64,000 nucleotides of DNA from the NCBI RefSeq assembly GCF_025200925.1, contig NZ_CP104174.1, positions 3,472,001-3,536,000 of the forward strand, in the 5' to 3' direction. The translations under genes were made by a program, and so were the position numbers. This DNA is from Bradyrhizobium sp. CB1015 (GTDB lineage Bacteria > Pseudomonadota > Alphaproteobacteria > Rhizobiales > Xanthobacteraceae). Positions 9,238 to 16,788 of the stretch are shown here, piece after piece. Position 1 is the first letter of the stretch; every line of letters begins with the position of its first letter. The notes below the pieces were generated by a model, which saw only the letters and a list, made by a program, of their open reading frames with translations, searched no databases and was not told the DNA's origin.

Positions 9238-10632
9238 ATGGCCAACGCGCAGCTCCAATCCGTGCTCGACCACATCGACAAGGATTTCGATAACAGCCTG
9301 GAGCGCTTGTTCTCGTTGTTGCGGATCAAGTCGATCTCGGCCGATCCGGCTTTCACCGATGATTGCAAGGCTGCCGCCGAGCATCTCGCAAAGGACATCG
9401 CCAGCCTCGGTGTTGCCGCCGAGGTGAGGCCGACCGCGGGTCATCCCGCCGTCGTCGGCAGGACCGGCGCGGGCGGGCGGCCGCACGTGCTGTTCTACGG
9501 CCATTACGACGTGCAGCCGGTCGACCCGCTCGATCTCTGGCACCGTCCGCCGTTCGAGCCCGTCGTCACCGATCATGCCGATGGCCGCAAGATCATCGTC
9601 GCGCGCGGCGCCGAGGACGACAAAGGGCAGGTGATGACGTTCGTCGAGGCCTGCCGCGCCTGGATGAAGGTGACGGGCTCGCTGCCGGTCGACATCACCT
9701 TCCTGATCGAAGGCGAGGAGGAGGTCGGCTCGAAGAATTTCGTGCCCTTCATCGAAGCCAACAAGGACGAGTTCAAGGCCGACTACGTGCTGGTGTGCGA
9801 CACCAGCATGTGGGACCGCAACACGCCGGCGATCACGACCTCGCTGCGCGGCCTGCTCTATGAAGAGCTGAAGATCACCGCCGCCAATCGTGATCTGCAT
9901 TCCGGCGTGTTCGGCGGCACCGCGATGAACCCGATCCGCCTGCTCACGAAAATCCTGGGCGGGCTGTTCGACGACGACAACCGCATCACCATCCCCGGCT
10001 TCTATGACGGCGTGAAGGACACGCCGCCCGACATCCTGGAGCAGTGGAAGAAGCTCGATTTCACGCCCGAGACCTTCCTCAAGCCGGTCGGGTTGTCGCT
10101 TCCGGCCGGCGAGAAGGGCAGGCTGCTGGTCGAGCAGGCCTCGACGCGTCCGACCTGCGACGTCAACGGCATCTGGGGCGGCTATATCGGCGAGGGTTCC
10201 AAGACCGTGATTCCCTCGCATGCCTCGGCCAAGGTCTCGTTCCGCCTGGTCCAGGGTCAGGACCCGCAAAAGATCCGCAAGGCCTTCCGTGACTACGTGA
10301 CGGCGCGCATTCCCGGCGACTGCAAGGTCGAGTTCGGCGACCATTCCGCCGCGCCCGCGGTCGCGCTCGACTGGACCATGAAGCCGCTTGCCGCCGCCAG
10401 CAAGGCGCTGACGGAGGAATGGGGCAAGGAGACCGTGCTGATGGGCTCCGGCGCCTCGATCCCGATCGTCGCCGACTTCAAGCGCACGCTCGGCCTCGAC
10501 TCGCTGCTGGTGGGGTTTGGCCTCGACGACGACAACATCCACTCGCCGAACGAGAAATACGACCTGCAGAGCTTCCAGAAAGGCATCCGCTCCTGGGCCC
10601 GCATCCTCGCTGCGCTGGCGGAGGTGAAGTAA
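9238..10632 (+). CDS. M20 family metallopeptidase (dipeptidase type)
   Basis: A 464-residue zinc-dependent peptidase of the M20 (ArgE/DapE/carnosinase) superfamily. Metal-binding motifs are present in order: FYGHYDVQPVDP (H89, D91), RGAEDDKGQ (the bridging Asp near residue 127), then EGEEEVGS carrying the catalytic and metal-binding glutamates. The middle holds the dimerisation domain with LHSGVFGG. The length and the HYDVQP form fit the dipeptidase/carnosinase branch, cytoplasmic, with no signal peptide. The substrate is unknown. Confidence 0.92.
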   Translation: MANAQLQSVLDHIDKDFDNSLERLFSLLRIKSISADPAFTDDCKAAAEHLAKDIASLGVAAEVRPTAGHPAVVGRTGAGGRPHVLFYGHYDVQPVDPLDLWHRPPFEPVVTDHADGRKIIVARGAEDDKGQVMTFVEACRAWMKVTGSLPVDITFLIEGEEEVGSKNFVPFIEANKDEFKADYVLVCDTSMWDRNTPAITTSLRGLLYEELKITAANRDLHSGVFGGTAMNPIRLLTKILGGLFDDDNRITIPGFYDGVKDTPPDILEQWKKLDFTPETFLKPVGLSLPAGEKGRLLVEQASTRPTCDVNGIWGGYIGEGSKTVIPSHASAKVSFRLVQGQDPQKIRKAFRDYVTARIPGDCKVEFGDHSAAPAVALDWTMKPLAAASKALTEEWGKETVLMGSGASIPIVADFKRTLGLDSLLVGFGLDDDNIHSPNEKYDLQSFQKGIRSWARILAALAEVK

Positions 10633-10646
10633 CGGTACGGTGCGTC

Positions 10647-10682
10647 GGGTGGGCAATGGCGCAAAGTGCCATGCCCACCATC
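10647..10682. repeat. Short palindrome after the M20 peptidase gene
   Basis: The arms GTGGGCAATGGC and GCCATGCCCAC flank a short loop (one extra base in the left arm). It lies 15 bases after the peptidase stop and could act as a terminator or mRNA-stabilising hairpin. Similar phrases are dispersed in Bradyrhizobium-type genomes, so it may also be a member of a repeat family. Confidence 0.6.
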
Positions 10683-10800
10683 TCTCAGAGATTACGAGGG
10701 AAGAAGACGTGAGCACGCTTCCGCCGTCGCCCTCCGAGCTATGGCGGACAAGTCGCTTTGCGCACACTGCGAAACTTGCAACGACCGAACTGCGCCTCCC

Positions 10801-10927
10801 GTCATCCTGAGGTGCGAGCCGTGGAGCGCAACGCGCTTCACGGTGAGCCTCGAAGGATGTACGGCCCCGATGCAGCCGGGCCGTCGCCCTTCGAGGCTCG
10901 CCGAAGAGGCGAGCACCTCAGGGTGAC
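10801..10927. repeat. Long intergenic inverted repeat (family B)
   Basis: Arms GTCATCCTGAGGTGCGAGC (10801-10819) and GAGCACCTCAGGGTGAC (10911-10927) are nearly complementary. Inner arms GGTGAGCCTCGAAGGATG and CGCCCTTCGAGGCTCGCC pair as well, so the whole 127 bases could fold into one long hairpin. No coding potential; it looks like a dispersed palindromic element. Confidence 0.75.
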
Positions 10928-10956
10928 GGTGATGGTACTGTGACCAACGGCCCAAA

Positions 10957-10990
10957 TAAAAACGCCGCCCGGGATTGGGCGGCGTTTCAT
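10957..10990. terminator. Bidirectional rho-independent terminator
   Basis: GC-rich stem AAACGCCGCCC / GGGCGGCGTTT around a short loop (GGGATT region), with A-rich sequence on one side and T-rich on the other. It sits between the convergent M20 peptidase gene (plus) and class II aldolase gene (minus) and could serve both. Confidence 0.8.
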
Positions 10991-11043
10991 TCCAAAAGGC
11001 GTAGAGGTTCGTTGGTGTTACTCTACACCAGATCCCAAATATC

Positions 11044-11823
11044 TCAAGACCGGTAGCCCGGATTGACGCGGTCGAGCTTGCGCAGCAAGGGCGGCCACAC
11101 GAGGTTGTTCGCGCGCAGCTCGGCGCGGTCGCGGTTCGACAACAGCTCGGTGTTCTTCTCGATCGCGGTTTCCTCGACCGGATAGACCGGCGTGCCGAGC
11201 GCGCGCGTGCGCACCTGCATCGAGCAGGCGCGTTCCAGGTGGTACATGCGCTCGAAAGCGGAGGCGACCGAGCGGCCGACCGTCAGGGTGCCGTGGTTGC
11301 GCAGGAGCATGTGGTTGTGGTCGCCGAGATCCTTCTGCAGCCGCGGCCGCTCCTCGTGGTCCAGCGCGATGCCTTCATAGTCGTGATAGGCGAGGTCGTG
11401 GGTGACGAGCTGGGCGGTCTGGTTCAGGGGCAAGAGACCTTCCGCGCTGCTCGACACCGCGGTGCCGTCGAGGGTGTGGAGATGCAGCACGCAGATGGCG
11501 TCCTCGCGCACCTCGTGGATCGCCGAATGGATGGTGAAGCCGGCGGGGTTGATGCTGTACTCGCTCTCGGAGAGCTGGTTGCCGTGCAGGTCGACCTTGA
11601 CGAGGCTGGAGGCCGTGATTTCCTCGAACATCAGCCCGTAGGGATTGATGAGGAAGTGATGGTCGGGACCGGGCACGCGCGCGGAGATGTGGGTGTCGAC
11701 CAGATCGTCCCAGCCGTACAGCGCGACCAGGCGATAGCAGGCGGCGAGATTGACCCGTTGCTGCCACTCCGCCTCCGTCATGTTGGAGGGGACTTCCCTC
11801 AGGCGTGCTTCTGCTGGCGACAT
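11044..11823 (-). CDS. Class II aldolase/adducin family protein
   Basis: A 259-residue protein of the class II aldolase/adducin superfamily (fuculose-phosphate aldolase fold). Zinc ligands are visible in the VLHLHTLDGTAVS segment (H-x-H) and a third histidine in LLRNHGTLTVGRSVASAFER. The N-terminus reads AEWQQRVNLAACYRLVALYG. The frame is open further upstream, but ATG 11821-11823 (MSPAEAR) has a GGAGAG ribosome binding site eight bases before it. Substrate unknown; homologues act on sugar phosphates or as decarboxylases. It stands alone and faces the M20 gene. Confidence 0.9.
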   Translation of the reverse strand: MSPAEARLREVPSNMTEAEWQQRVNLAACYRLVALYGWDDLVDTHISARVPGPDHHFLINPYGLMFEEITASSLVKVDLHGNQLSESEYSINPAGFTIHSAIHEVREDAICVLHLHTLDGTAVSSSAEGLLPLNQTAQLVTHDLAYHDYEGIALDHEERPRLQKDLGDHNHMLLRNHGTLTVGRSVASAFERMYHLERACSMQVRTRALGTPVYPVEETAIEKNTELLSNRDRAELRANNLVWPPLLRKLDRVNPGYRS

Positions 11824-11913
11824 GGCTGATCTCTCCGAACGTCGTTGTTGCGGGAAGCGAGCGTAATCGCGGGTGAGGCTGGCGGCAAGGCGCAAGGAGC
11901 GTGGCTGTCAAGC

Positions 11914-12012
11914 GTAGCCCGCATGGAGCTTCCGCCGTAGCTCGTAGAGCGAAGGCGGAGGCGCAATGCGGGAGGCTTGATCCCGGATTTCGCTTGCGCT
12001 CATCCAGGCTAC
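11914..12012. repeat. Intergenic inverted repeat (family C)
   Basis: The arms GTAGCCCGCATGGAGC at the left and GCTCATCCAGGCTAC at the right pair imperfectly across about 100 bases. The inside contains CGCAATGCGGGA and GATCCCGGATTTCGC. It lies between the aldolase gene and the membrane glycosyltransferase gene. No coding content. Confidence 0.6.
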
Positions 12013-12028
12013 CGTCGAGAGAAGATTA

Positions 12029-13678
12029 TTACGGCGCCGGGATCGACAGCAGGCTGGAAATGCCGCGGCCGCGGATGTCGTAGACGCGGGCGAACACCAC
12101 GTCGTCGCGCTTGATCTCGACCATGACCGGCGCGGTGAGACCCTTGCAGTAGAACTCGCCGAGCGTCATGGCGAAATCGGCGGCGTTGGAATCCCAGCCG
12201 ATGGTGAAGTCCGGCCCGAGCGCGACCTGGGCCGGGCGCTGCGGTCCGCACACCGCGACCTTCCATTTGCGGTTGCTGGGTGGCACTTCCTGGCGCTCGA
12301 CGAGCTGCTCGCGCAATCCGTCGGAGGCCTGCTTCAAGGCGAGACCCCAATAGTCCAGCATGAAGCGGTCGTCGGCGCCGCGCACGGTGCCGGCGATGTG
12401 GTTGAAGTGCGTGTACTGATAGGGGTGCAGCCGGATCATCTCGGCGAGCGACAGCGCAAGGCCGAAGCAGAAGGTGGCGAGCACGACCGGCTGCCAGGTG
12501 CGGTGATTGGCGCGCAGGCGCTCCATGGTCCAGGCGAAGGCGACGCCGCCGAGCACCGCCATCGGCGGGATCACGAAGACGAAATGTCGGATGCCGTTGT
12601 AGAGCGCCGGGCGCTTCACCATCGCGATTGCGAGCGGCAGGGTCGCAGCCAGCGTCAACATCAGGAGGATGGTCTTGCGGCGCGCCGGAACCTCGCGCCG
12701 CGGCAGCATGGCGAAGGTGCTGACGATGGCACCTCCCATCAGCACCAGCATCACCTCGGGCAGCTGCAGCGCGAACAGCGTCGGCAGATACGACCAGGGC
12801 ATGTCGGGGACCGACACGATCGCGCCGTCGAACATCTCCTTCCACGGCTTCTCGAAGAAATGCGAGAAGTAGGTCAGCGCCTCGAAGGGATTGCCGGGCT
12901 CCATGATCGACCACGGCCAGATCAGGCCCATCACGAGGTAGCCGAGCACGAGGCCGGGCAGCAGCACATAGACGACATGGGCGAAGCGGCGAACGGACTC
13001 GCGCAGACCTTCGGTGCGCAATTCCTCCAGCAGCAGCGGCATGAAGCCGAGCGTGGCGTAGACCAAAGCGAGCCCGCCGAGAACGCGGCAGCCGAGCGAA
13101 AGGCCGGCCCCCAAGCCGACGATCAGGATCGTGCGCGGCGACGGCTGCGGATATTCCTCGGCGAGCCGGACGAGGCCGAGCATCAGGATGATCATGGCGA
13201 CCGCGAAGGGCGCATCCTTCGGGTTCATGAACATGTGGCCGTAGAAGATCGGGCAAAGCGCGAGCAGGAGCAGCGCGGCGAGGCCTGCGAGCGGTCCGCC
13301 GATGCGGCGGCCGAGCCGCCAGGTCACGGCGAGTCCGATCACGCCGACGATGGCGCCGACGAGACGGCGCGTTTCGAACAATTCGAGCGGAATGACCTTG
13401 TGCAGCAGGGCCGCGACCATGTCGAAACCGCCGCCATACATGTAGAGATTGGCGAACGAGAGCGCCGCATTGTCCTTGAAGCCGGAACCGAACATGCGCA
13501 GCAGCAGGTCGGCATATTCGGCGTGGGTGTAATCGTCCCAACCGAGCCCGTAGTCGCGGAAGGTCAAGCCTGCAATGACGGCGACCGCGGCCAGCACCAG
13601 CATGGCGAGATCGTCGCAAGTCCGTTCGATCGAGCGCCGTGAAGGCGTGTCGATCGCCGAAGTCGTGATGGATGTCAT
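12029..13678 (-). CDS. GT39/ArnT-like membrane glycosyltransferase
   Basis: A 549-residue protein with about eleven transmembrane segments and a soluble C-terminal domain of roughly 120 residues. The first periplasmic loop has the acidic GWDDYTHAEYADL motif where GT-C enzymes keep their catalytic Asp, and FYGHMFMNPKDAPFAVAM resembles the second acidic motif. This fits the glycosyltransferase 39/83 superfamily (polyprenyl-phosphate sugar donors, periplasmic transfer). The acceptor is unknown. It is transcribed alone on the minus strand; 331 bases separate it from the divergent plus-strand hypothetical gene. Confidence 0.82.
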   Translation of the reverse strand: MTSITTSAIDTPSRRSIERTCDDLAMLVLAAVAVIAGLTFRDYGLGWDDYTHAEYADLLLRMFGSGFKDNAALSFANLYMYGGGFDMVAALLHKVIPLELFETRRLVGAIVGVIGLAVTWRLGRRIGGPLAGLAALLLLALCPIFYGHMFMNPKDAPFAVAMIILMLGLVRLAEEYPQPSPRTILIVGLGAGLSLGCRVLGGLALVYATLGFMPLLLEELRTEGLRESVRRFAHVVYVLLPGLVLGYLVMGLIWPWSIMEPGNPFEALTYFSHFFEKPWKEMFDGAIVSVPDMPWSYLPTLFALQLPEVMLVLMGGAIVSTFAMLPRREVPARRKTILLMLTLAATLPLAIAMVKRPALYNGIRHFVFVIPPMAVLGGVAFAWTMERLRANHRTWQPVVLATFCFGLALSLAEMIRLHPYQYTHFNHIAGTVRGADDRFMLDYWGLALKQASDGLREQLVERQEVPPSNRKWKVAVCGPQRPAQVALGPDFTIGWDSNAADFAMTLGEFYCKGLTAPVMVEIKRDDVVFARVYDIRGRGISSLLSIPAP

Positions 13679-14009
13679 AGCTATCGGTGCCCCGGAATCC
13701 CCTCTTGGCCCTGCTGGTGCGCGCGGGCCTCAACCCCGGACTCCCTATAGCGCAGTTCCATTACCAAGTAATTGGGCATTATGGCTAAATTCCTGATGCG
13801 ACGCAGCAATTCCGGTTTGGCACCAATTCCGATGACTTGAGAGCCAGCTTTAGCAGTAGCGAGCCGCAGCTGAAGGGAATGTGAATAAGTCCCTGATTTC
13901 CTTCCCTTTAGGAACACCGCCCAGAATTGGCCGTTGGCGTGGAACAGCGTATGACGGTATCGTGGCGCAGCGGTTCTCGCGCGTGCATGCGCGGCCGGGG
14001 GTGAGTTCG
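13679..14009. other. Divergent intergenic region, nothing identified
   Basis: 331 bases between two divergent genes. It must contain promoters for both, but I cannot pick convincing -35/-10 pairs. The plus-strand frame is open from ATG 13881, so the downstream protein could be longer than annotated. No hairpin or RNA gene recognised. Confidence 0.45.
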
Positions 14010-14873
14010 ATGAATTTGGCATTGCTGATCGTGGGGATTTGCGCCGCTCTGGCGGGTCTCCTCGCGATCATTTTCGGCATGACGATCAGGGAATTCAGCC
14101 TCGGTGGGACTCTCATAATCTCCGGCACCATTGGCGTCTGCTCCGGAATGTTACTGGTCGGCCTGCATCTGGTGCTGCTCGAGCTCAAGGGCATCGCGCG
14201 CCGGCTGGCCGGTGCGGTCGCGCCATCCGAGGTTCGGGTCAGGCCCGTGCTGCCGGGCCTCGCCGTGCCTGGCTCGGTCGCGCCCGAGCCGATGCCCGCT
14301 GCGGCGGTGAGAGCCGAGCCGGCGCCACCGCCACCGCCCCCAAGTCCGCCCCCAAGTCCGCCGCCATGGCAGAGCGAAGCCGCAGCGCGCGAGCGTCCGC
14401 GCACGGAGGCACCGCAGCAGGAGCCGGAAGCCCCGACCGCGCCGGAAGCGCCGCGCCGGCGCAACCTGCTGTTCGCCTCGACCTCGCGCAAGGAGCGCGA
14501 GCGCGCGGAGGCGAAATCCGGTGAAGCTGCGCCCCCGCCCGCGGACGCCACTGAGGCCCCGAACCTTCCGCCTGCGAGCTTTGACGTGGCCTGGCCGAAG
14601 CCGGACCGTACGCGCCCGCCGGAGCCGCCGGCCGCCCCGCGCCGTCCGCCGCCGCGCTCGCCGACCTTCGCGGAGACCGCTCCGGCACCGGCCCCCGAGC
14701 CGCCGCCCGCCGTGGAGTCCGCACCACCCGTGACGGTGCTCAAGTCCGGCGTCGTCGATGGCATGGCCTATTCGCTCTATTCCGATGGTTCCATCGAAGC
14801 GCAGATGCCGGAGGGCATGATGCGCTTTGCCTCGATCGACGAGCTCCGCGCCCATCTCGACCAGCGCGGTTGA
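14010..14873 (+). CDS. Membrane-anchored proline-rich hypothetical protein
   Basis: A 287-residue protein with two N-terminal transmembrane helices (LALLIVGICAALAGLLAIIF and GTLIISGTIGVCSGMLLVGL), then a long low-complexity region rich in Pro, Ala and Glu including PPPPPPSPPPSPPP. It ends with a small conserved-looking C-terminal patch (DGMAYSLYSDGSIEAQMPEG) that probably forms a compact domain. ATG 14010 is preceded by GGGGGTGAG, a good ribosome binding site; an alternative ATG at 13881 would add 43 residues. The architecture suggests an inner-membrane protein whose linker crosses a compartment. Function unknown; no recognised family beyond similar alphaproteobacterial hypotheticals. Confidence 0.75.
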   Translation: MNLALLIVGICAALAGLLAIIFGMTIREFSLGGTLIISGTIGVCSGMLLVGLHLVLLELKGIARRLAGAVAPSEVRVRPVLPGLAVPGSVAPEPMPAAAVRAEPAPPPPPPSPPPSPPPWQSEAAARERPRTEAPQQEPEAPTAPEAPRRRNLLFASTSRKERERAEAKSGEAAPPPADATEAPNLPPASFDVAWPKPDRTRPPEPPAAPRRPPPRSPTFAETAPAPAPEPPPAVESAPPVTVLKSGVVDGMAYSLYSDGSIEAQMPEGMMRFASIDELRAHLDQRG

Positions 14874-15019
14874 GGCTGCCGGCGTTCAAGTAGAGCCGCG
14901 ACTTTCATCAGTAATCAGCGCTTCGCCGTCAGTCGTCGTGTTTCGCCGAATGTATTCTTGACAGGGAATACTTCGCTGTCGTCAATCCCGTAGCTACGAG
15001 CGCGAGAAGGGAGAGGCGC

Positions 15020-15436
15020 ATGTCGGATGCGGGGGCGAAGAATTTCATCGAGCTGACCGCGAGCATCGTGTCGGCCTATCTCAGCAACAATCCGACGCCG
15101 GCAGCCGAGATTCCGAACCTGATCAGTCAGGTGCATGGCGCCTTGGTGCGGGTCTCGTCAGGCCGCACCGAGACCGCGCCGCTGGAGCCGGCCAAGCCGG
15201 CCGTCTCGCTGAAGAAGTCGATCGCGCCCGATTATCTCGTGTGCCTCGAAGACGGCAAGCGCTTCAAGTCGCTGAAGCGCCATCTGCGCACGCAGTACAA
15301 CATGACGCCGGAGCAATACCGTGAGAAGTGGGGCTTGCCGGCCGACTATCCCATGGTCGCCCCGAACTATGCGGTGGCGCGCTCGCAGCTCGCCAAGCAG
15401 ATGGGCCTCGGGCAGCAGCAGCGGAAACGGAAGTAG
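15020..15436 (+). CDS. mucR: MucR/Ros family transcriptional regulator
   Basis: A 138-residue alphaproteobacterial regulator of the Ros/MucR family, which controls exopolysaccharide, motility, cell-cycle and symbiosis genes through AT-rich targets. The N-terminal half (ELTASIVSAYLSNNPTP) is the oligomerisation part. The C-terminal prokaryotic zinc-finger-like domain reads CLEDGKRFKSLKRHLRTQYN, then MTPEQYREKWGLPADYPMVA. Compared with Ros, the second Cys is Asp and the His following the helix is replaced (RTQYN instead of RTHHN), so zinc binding may be lost or altered. The upstream sequence has TTGACA at 14957 that could be a -35 element. MucR proteins usually repress their own gene. Confidence 0.92.
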   Translation: MSDAGAKNFIELTASIVSAYLSNNPTPAAEIPNLISQVHGALVRVSSGRTETAPLEPAKPAVSLKKSIAPDYLVCLEDGKRFKSLKRHLRTQYNMTPEQYREKWGLPADYPMVAPNYAVARSQLAKQMGLGQQQRKRK

Positions 15437-15441
15437 GATCG

Positions 15442-15870
15442 CTATGTCGCTTCCGCGAGCGCCTCTCTCGCATCGGTCTTGATGCGCTCGACCATCGAGC
15501 GCAGGCCATTGGAGCGCTGCGGCGTCAGATGGTCGCGAAAGCCGAACTCGTTGAACACGGCGATCGCGTCGGTGTCGAGGATTTCCCGCGGCGTGCGGCC
15601 CGAATACAGCGCGAGCACGATCGCGACCAGCCCGCGCACGATATGGGCGTCGCTGTCGCCGCGATATCTCAGGACCGGTTCGCCATTGCTGCGGTCCACC
15701 AGCTTCTGCAGCCAGACCTGGCTGACGCAGCCCTGCACCTTGTTCTCGGCCGAGTGTTCCGCCTCCGGCATCGGTTCCAGAGTGCGGCCGAGCTCGATGA
15801 CGTACCGGTAGCGGTCGTCCCACTCGTCCAGAAGCTCGAAATTGTCCCTGATATCGTCGATCGTCGTCAT
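15442..15870 (-). CDS. sufE: SufE family sulfur-acceptor protein
   Basis: A 142-residue SufE-like protein. SufE accepts persulfide sulfur from the cysteine desulfurase SufS and passes it on for Fe-S cluster assembly. The catalytic cysteine is C48 in KVQGCVSQVWL, and the C-terminal GFRDHLTPQRSNGL motif is characteristic. No suf operon is nearby, so it is a stand-alone copy, as is common in alphaproteobacteria. It is convergent with mucR (five-base gap). Confidence 0.92.
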   Translation of the reverse strand: MTTIDDIRDNFELLDEWDDRYRYVIELGRTLEPMPEAEHSAENKVQGCVSQVWLQKLVDRSNGEPVLRYRGDSDAHIVRGLVAIVLALYSGRTPREILDTDAIAVFNEFGFRDHLTPQRSNGLRSMVERIKTDAREALAEAT

Positions 15871-15938
15871 ATCGGCCCACAGTTCCCGTTAAGGCCAATA
15901 TAGAGACGCGAAGCCCTGAAATCGATAGGGTTCGGGCG

Positions 15939-16397
15939 CTAATTCGCCGGCCCCGGTCCGCGCCATTCGAGCGCAAGATCGTCCTGGGTCAGGGTATCGC
16001 GCGGCGCCTCGCTCGCTGCAAGATCGCCTTCGCCGGCCAGCGCGATCGAGCCGGTATGGTCGGGCGCCTTCTTGTTGTCGGTCTTGCTGCCGTCGTTCTT
16101 GCCGCCGTCGTTCTTGTCGTTGGTGATCTGCTCTTTCTTGTCGTTGATGATCTGATAGAGCTTCTTCGCGCCGTCCTGGGCGCGCTGGCCGATGATGGTC
16201 GCGGCCTGGCCGCCGACCTCGCAGGCCGCCGGCTGGCGCTTGCAGAACTGGGTCATGTCGGAAACGGCCGCGGTCGCAGCCTGCACCGCATCGGCGGCGC
16301 CGATCTGCGGCAGCTTGTCCGATTCGGGCGTCTTGTCCCGCGGCAGGAGCACCAGCACCAGCCCGAGCCAGAATGTGATGCGAAGCAGAAAGCGCAT
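15939..16397 (-). CDS. DUF5330 protein, secreted or membrane-anchored
   Basis: A 152-residue protein with an N-terminal hydrophobic helix (FLLRITFWLGLVLVLLP), which could be a signal anchor. A region with the pattern CKRQPAACEVGGQA follows, with two conserved cysteines. The C-terminal part is Lys/Asp/Gly-rich (NDKNDGGKNDGSKTDNKK) and disordered. This matches DUF5330, found in Rhizobiales. Function unknown. Confidence 0.8.
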   Translation of the reverse strand: MRFLLRITFWLGLVLVLLPRDKTPESDKLPQIGAADAVQAATAAVSDMTQFCKRQPAACEVGGQAATIIGQRAQDGAKKLYQIINDKKEQITNDKNDGGKNDGSKTDNKKAPDHTGSIALAGEGDLAASEAPRDTLTQDDLALEWRGPGPAN

Positions 16398-16788
16398 CTT
16401 GTCGACCTGTCCGTTAGAGTCCGCCCGCGGCGATCTCCCGCGGATGTCGGACCTAGCAACCCTCGATAAATCGCAAGTGATTGCCTTGAGCTTAATTCGC
16501 GGAAAATTGACGCAAAATTCTTCGGGACCGATGGTCCAGTAAATTTTCGATTGACGCCTGCATCAAAGTTTCCGCCGTCCGCCCCGCATCCACCAATTCG
16601 AAACCATGCGGAGCGAGGTGAAACCCCGTGTTCACCATCCGCAGCGAAGACGTCGCCAAATCGTCTAAAAAGCTCCGCGATAACGCGGTGTCCGGCCACA
16701 CGCTGTGCCGCCTTAGCACTCGTTTAAGGTCGCTCTGACACGGTGGCTCAACGACAAGGAGGCGTTCCGGCGCGTCTTCTCAAGACGA
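16398..16788. other. Intergenic region upstream of the PAS sensor kinase
   Basis: 391 bases with lower GC around 16480-16560. Short open frames exist in both directions but none has family features. A GTG-started frame of about 36 codons at 16629 with GAGGTG before it is the best plus-strand candidate, but I cannot support it. An AGGAGG-like site at 16757 (CAAGGAGGCG) lies 24 bases or more before the kinase start candidates. Confidence 0.4.

Noticed and set aside
16629..16737. A short GTG-started frame of about 36 codons with GAGGTG upstream
   Set aside because: Too short, no homologous family known to me, and no context.
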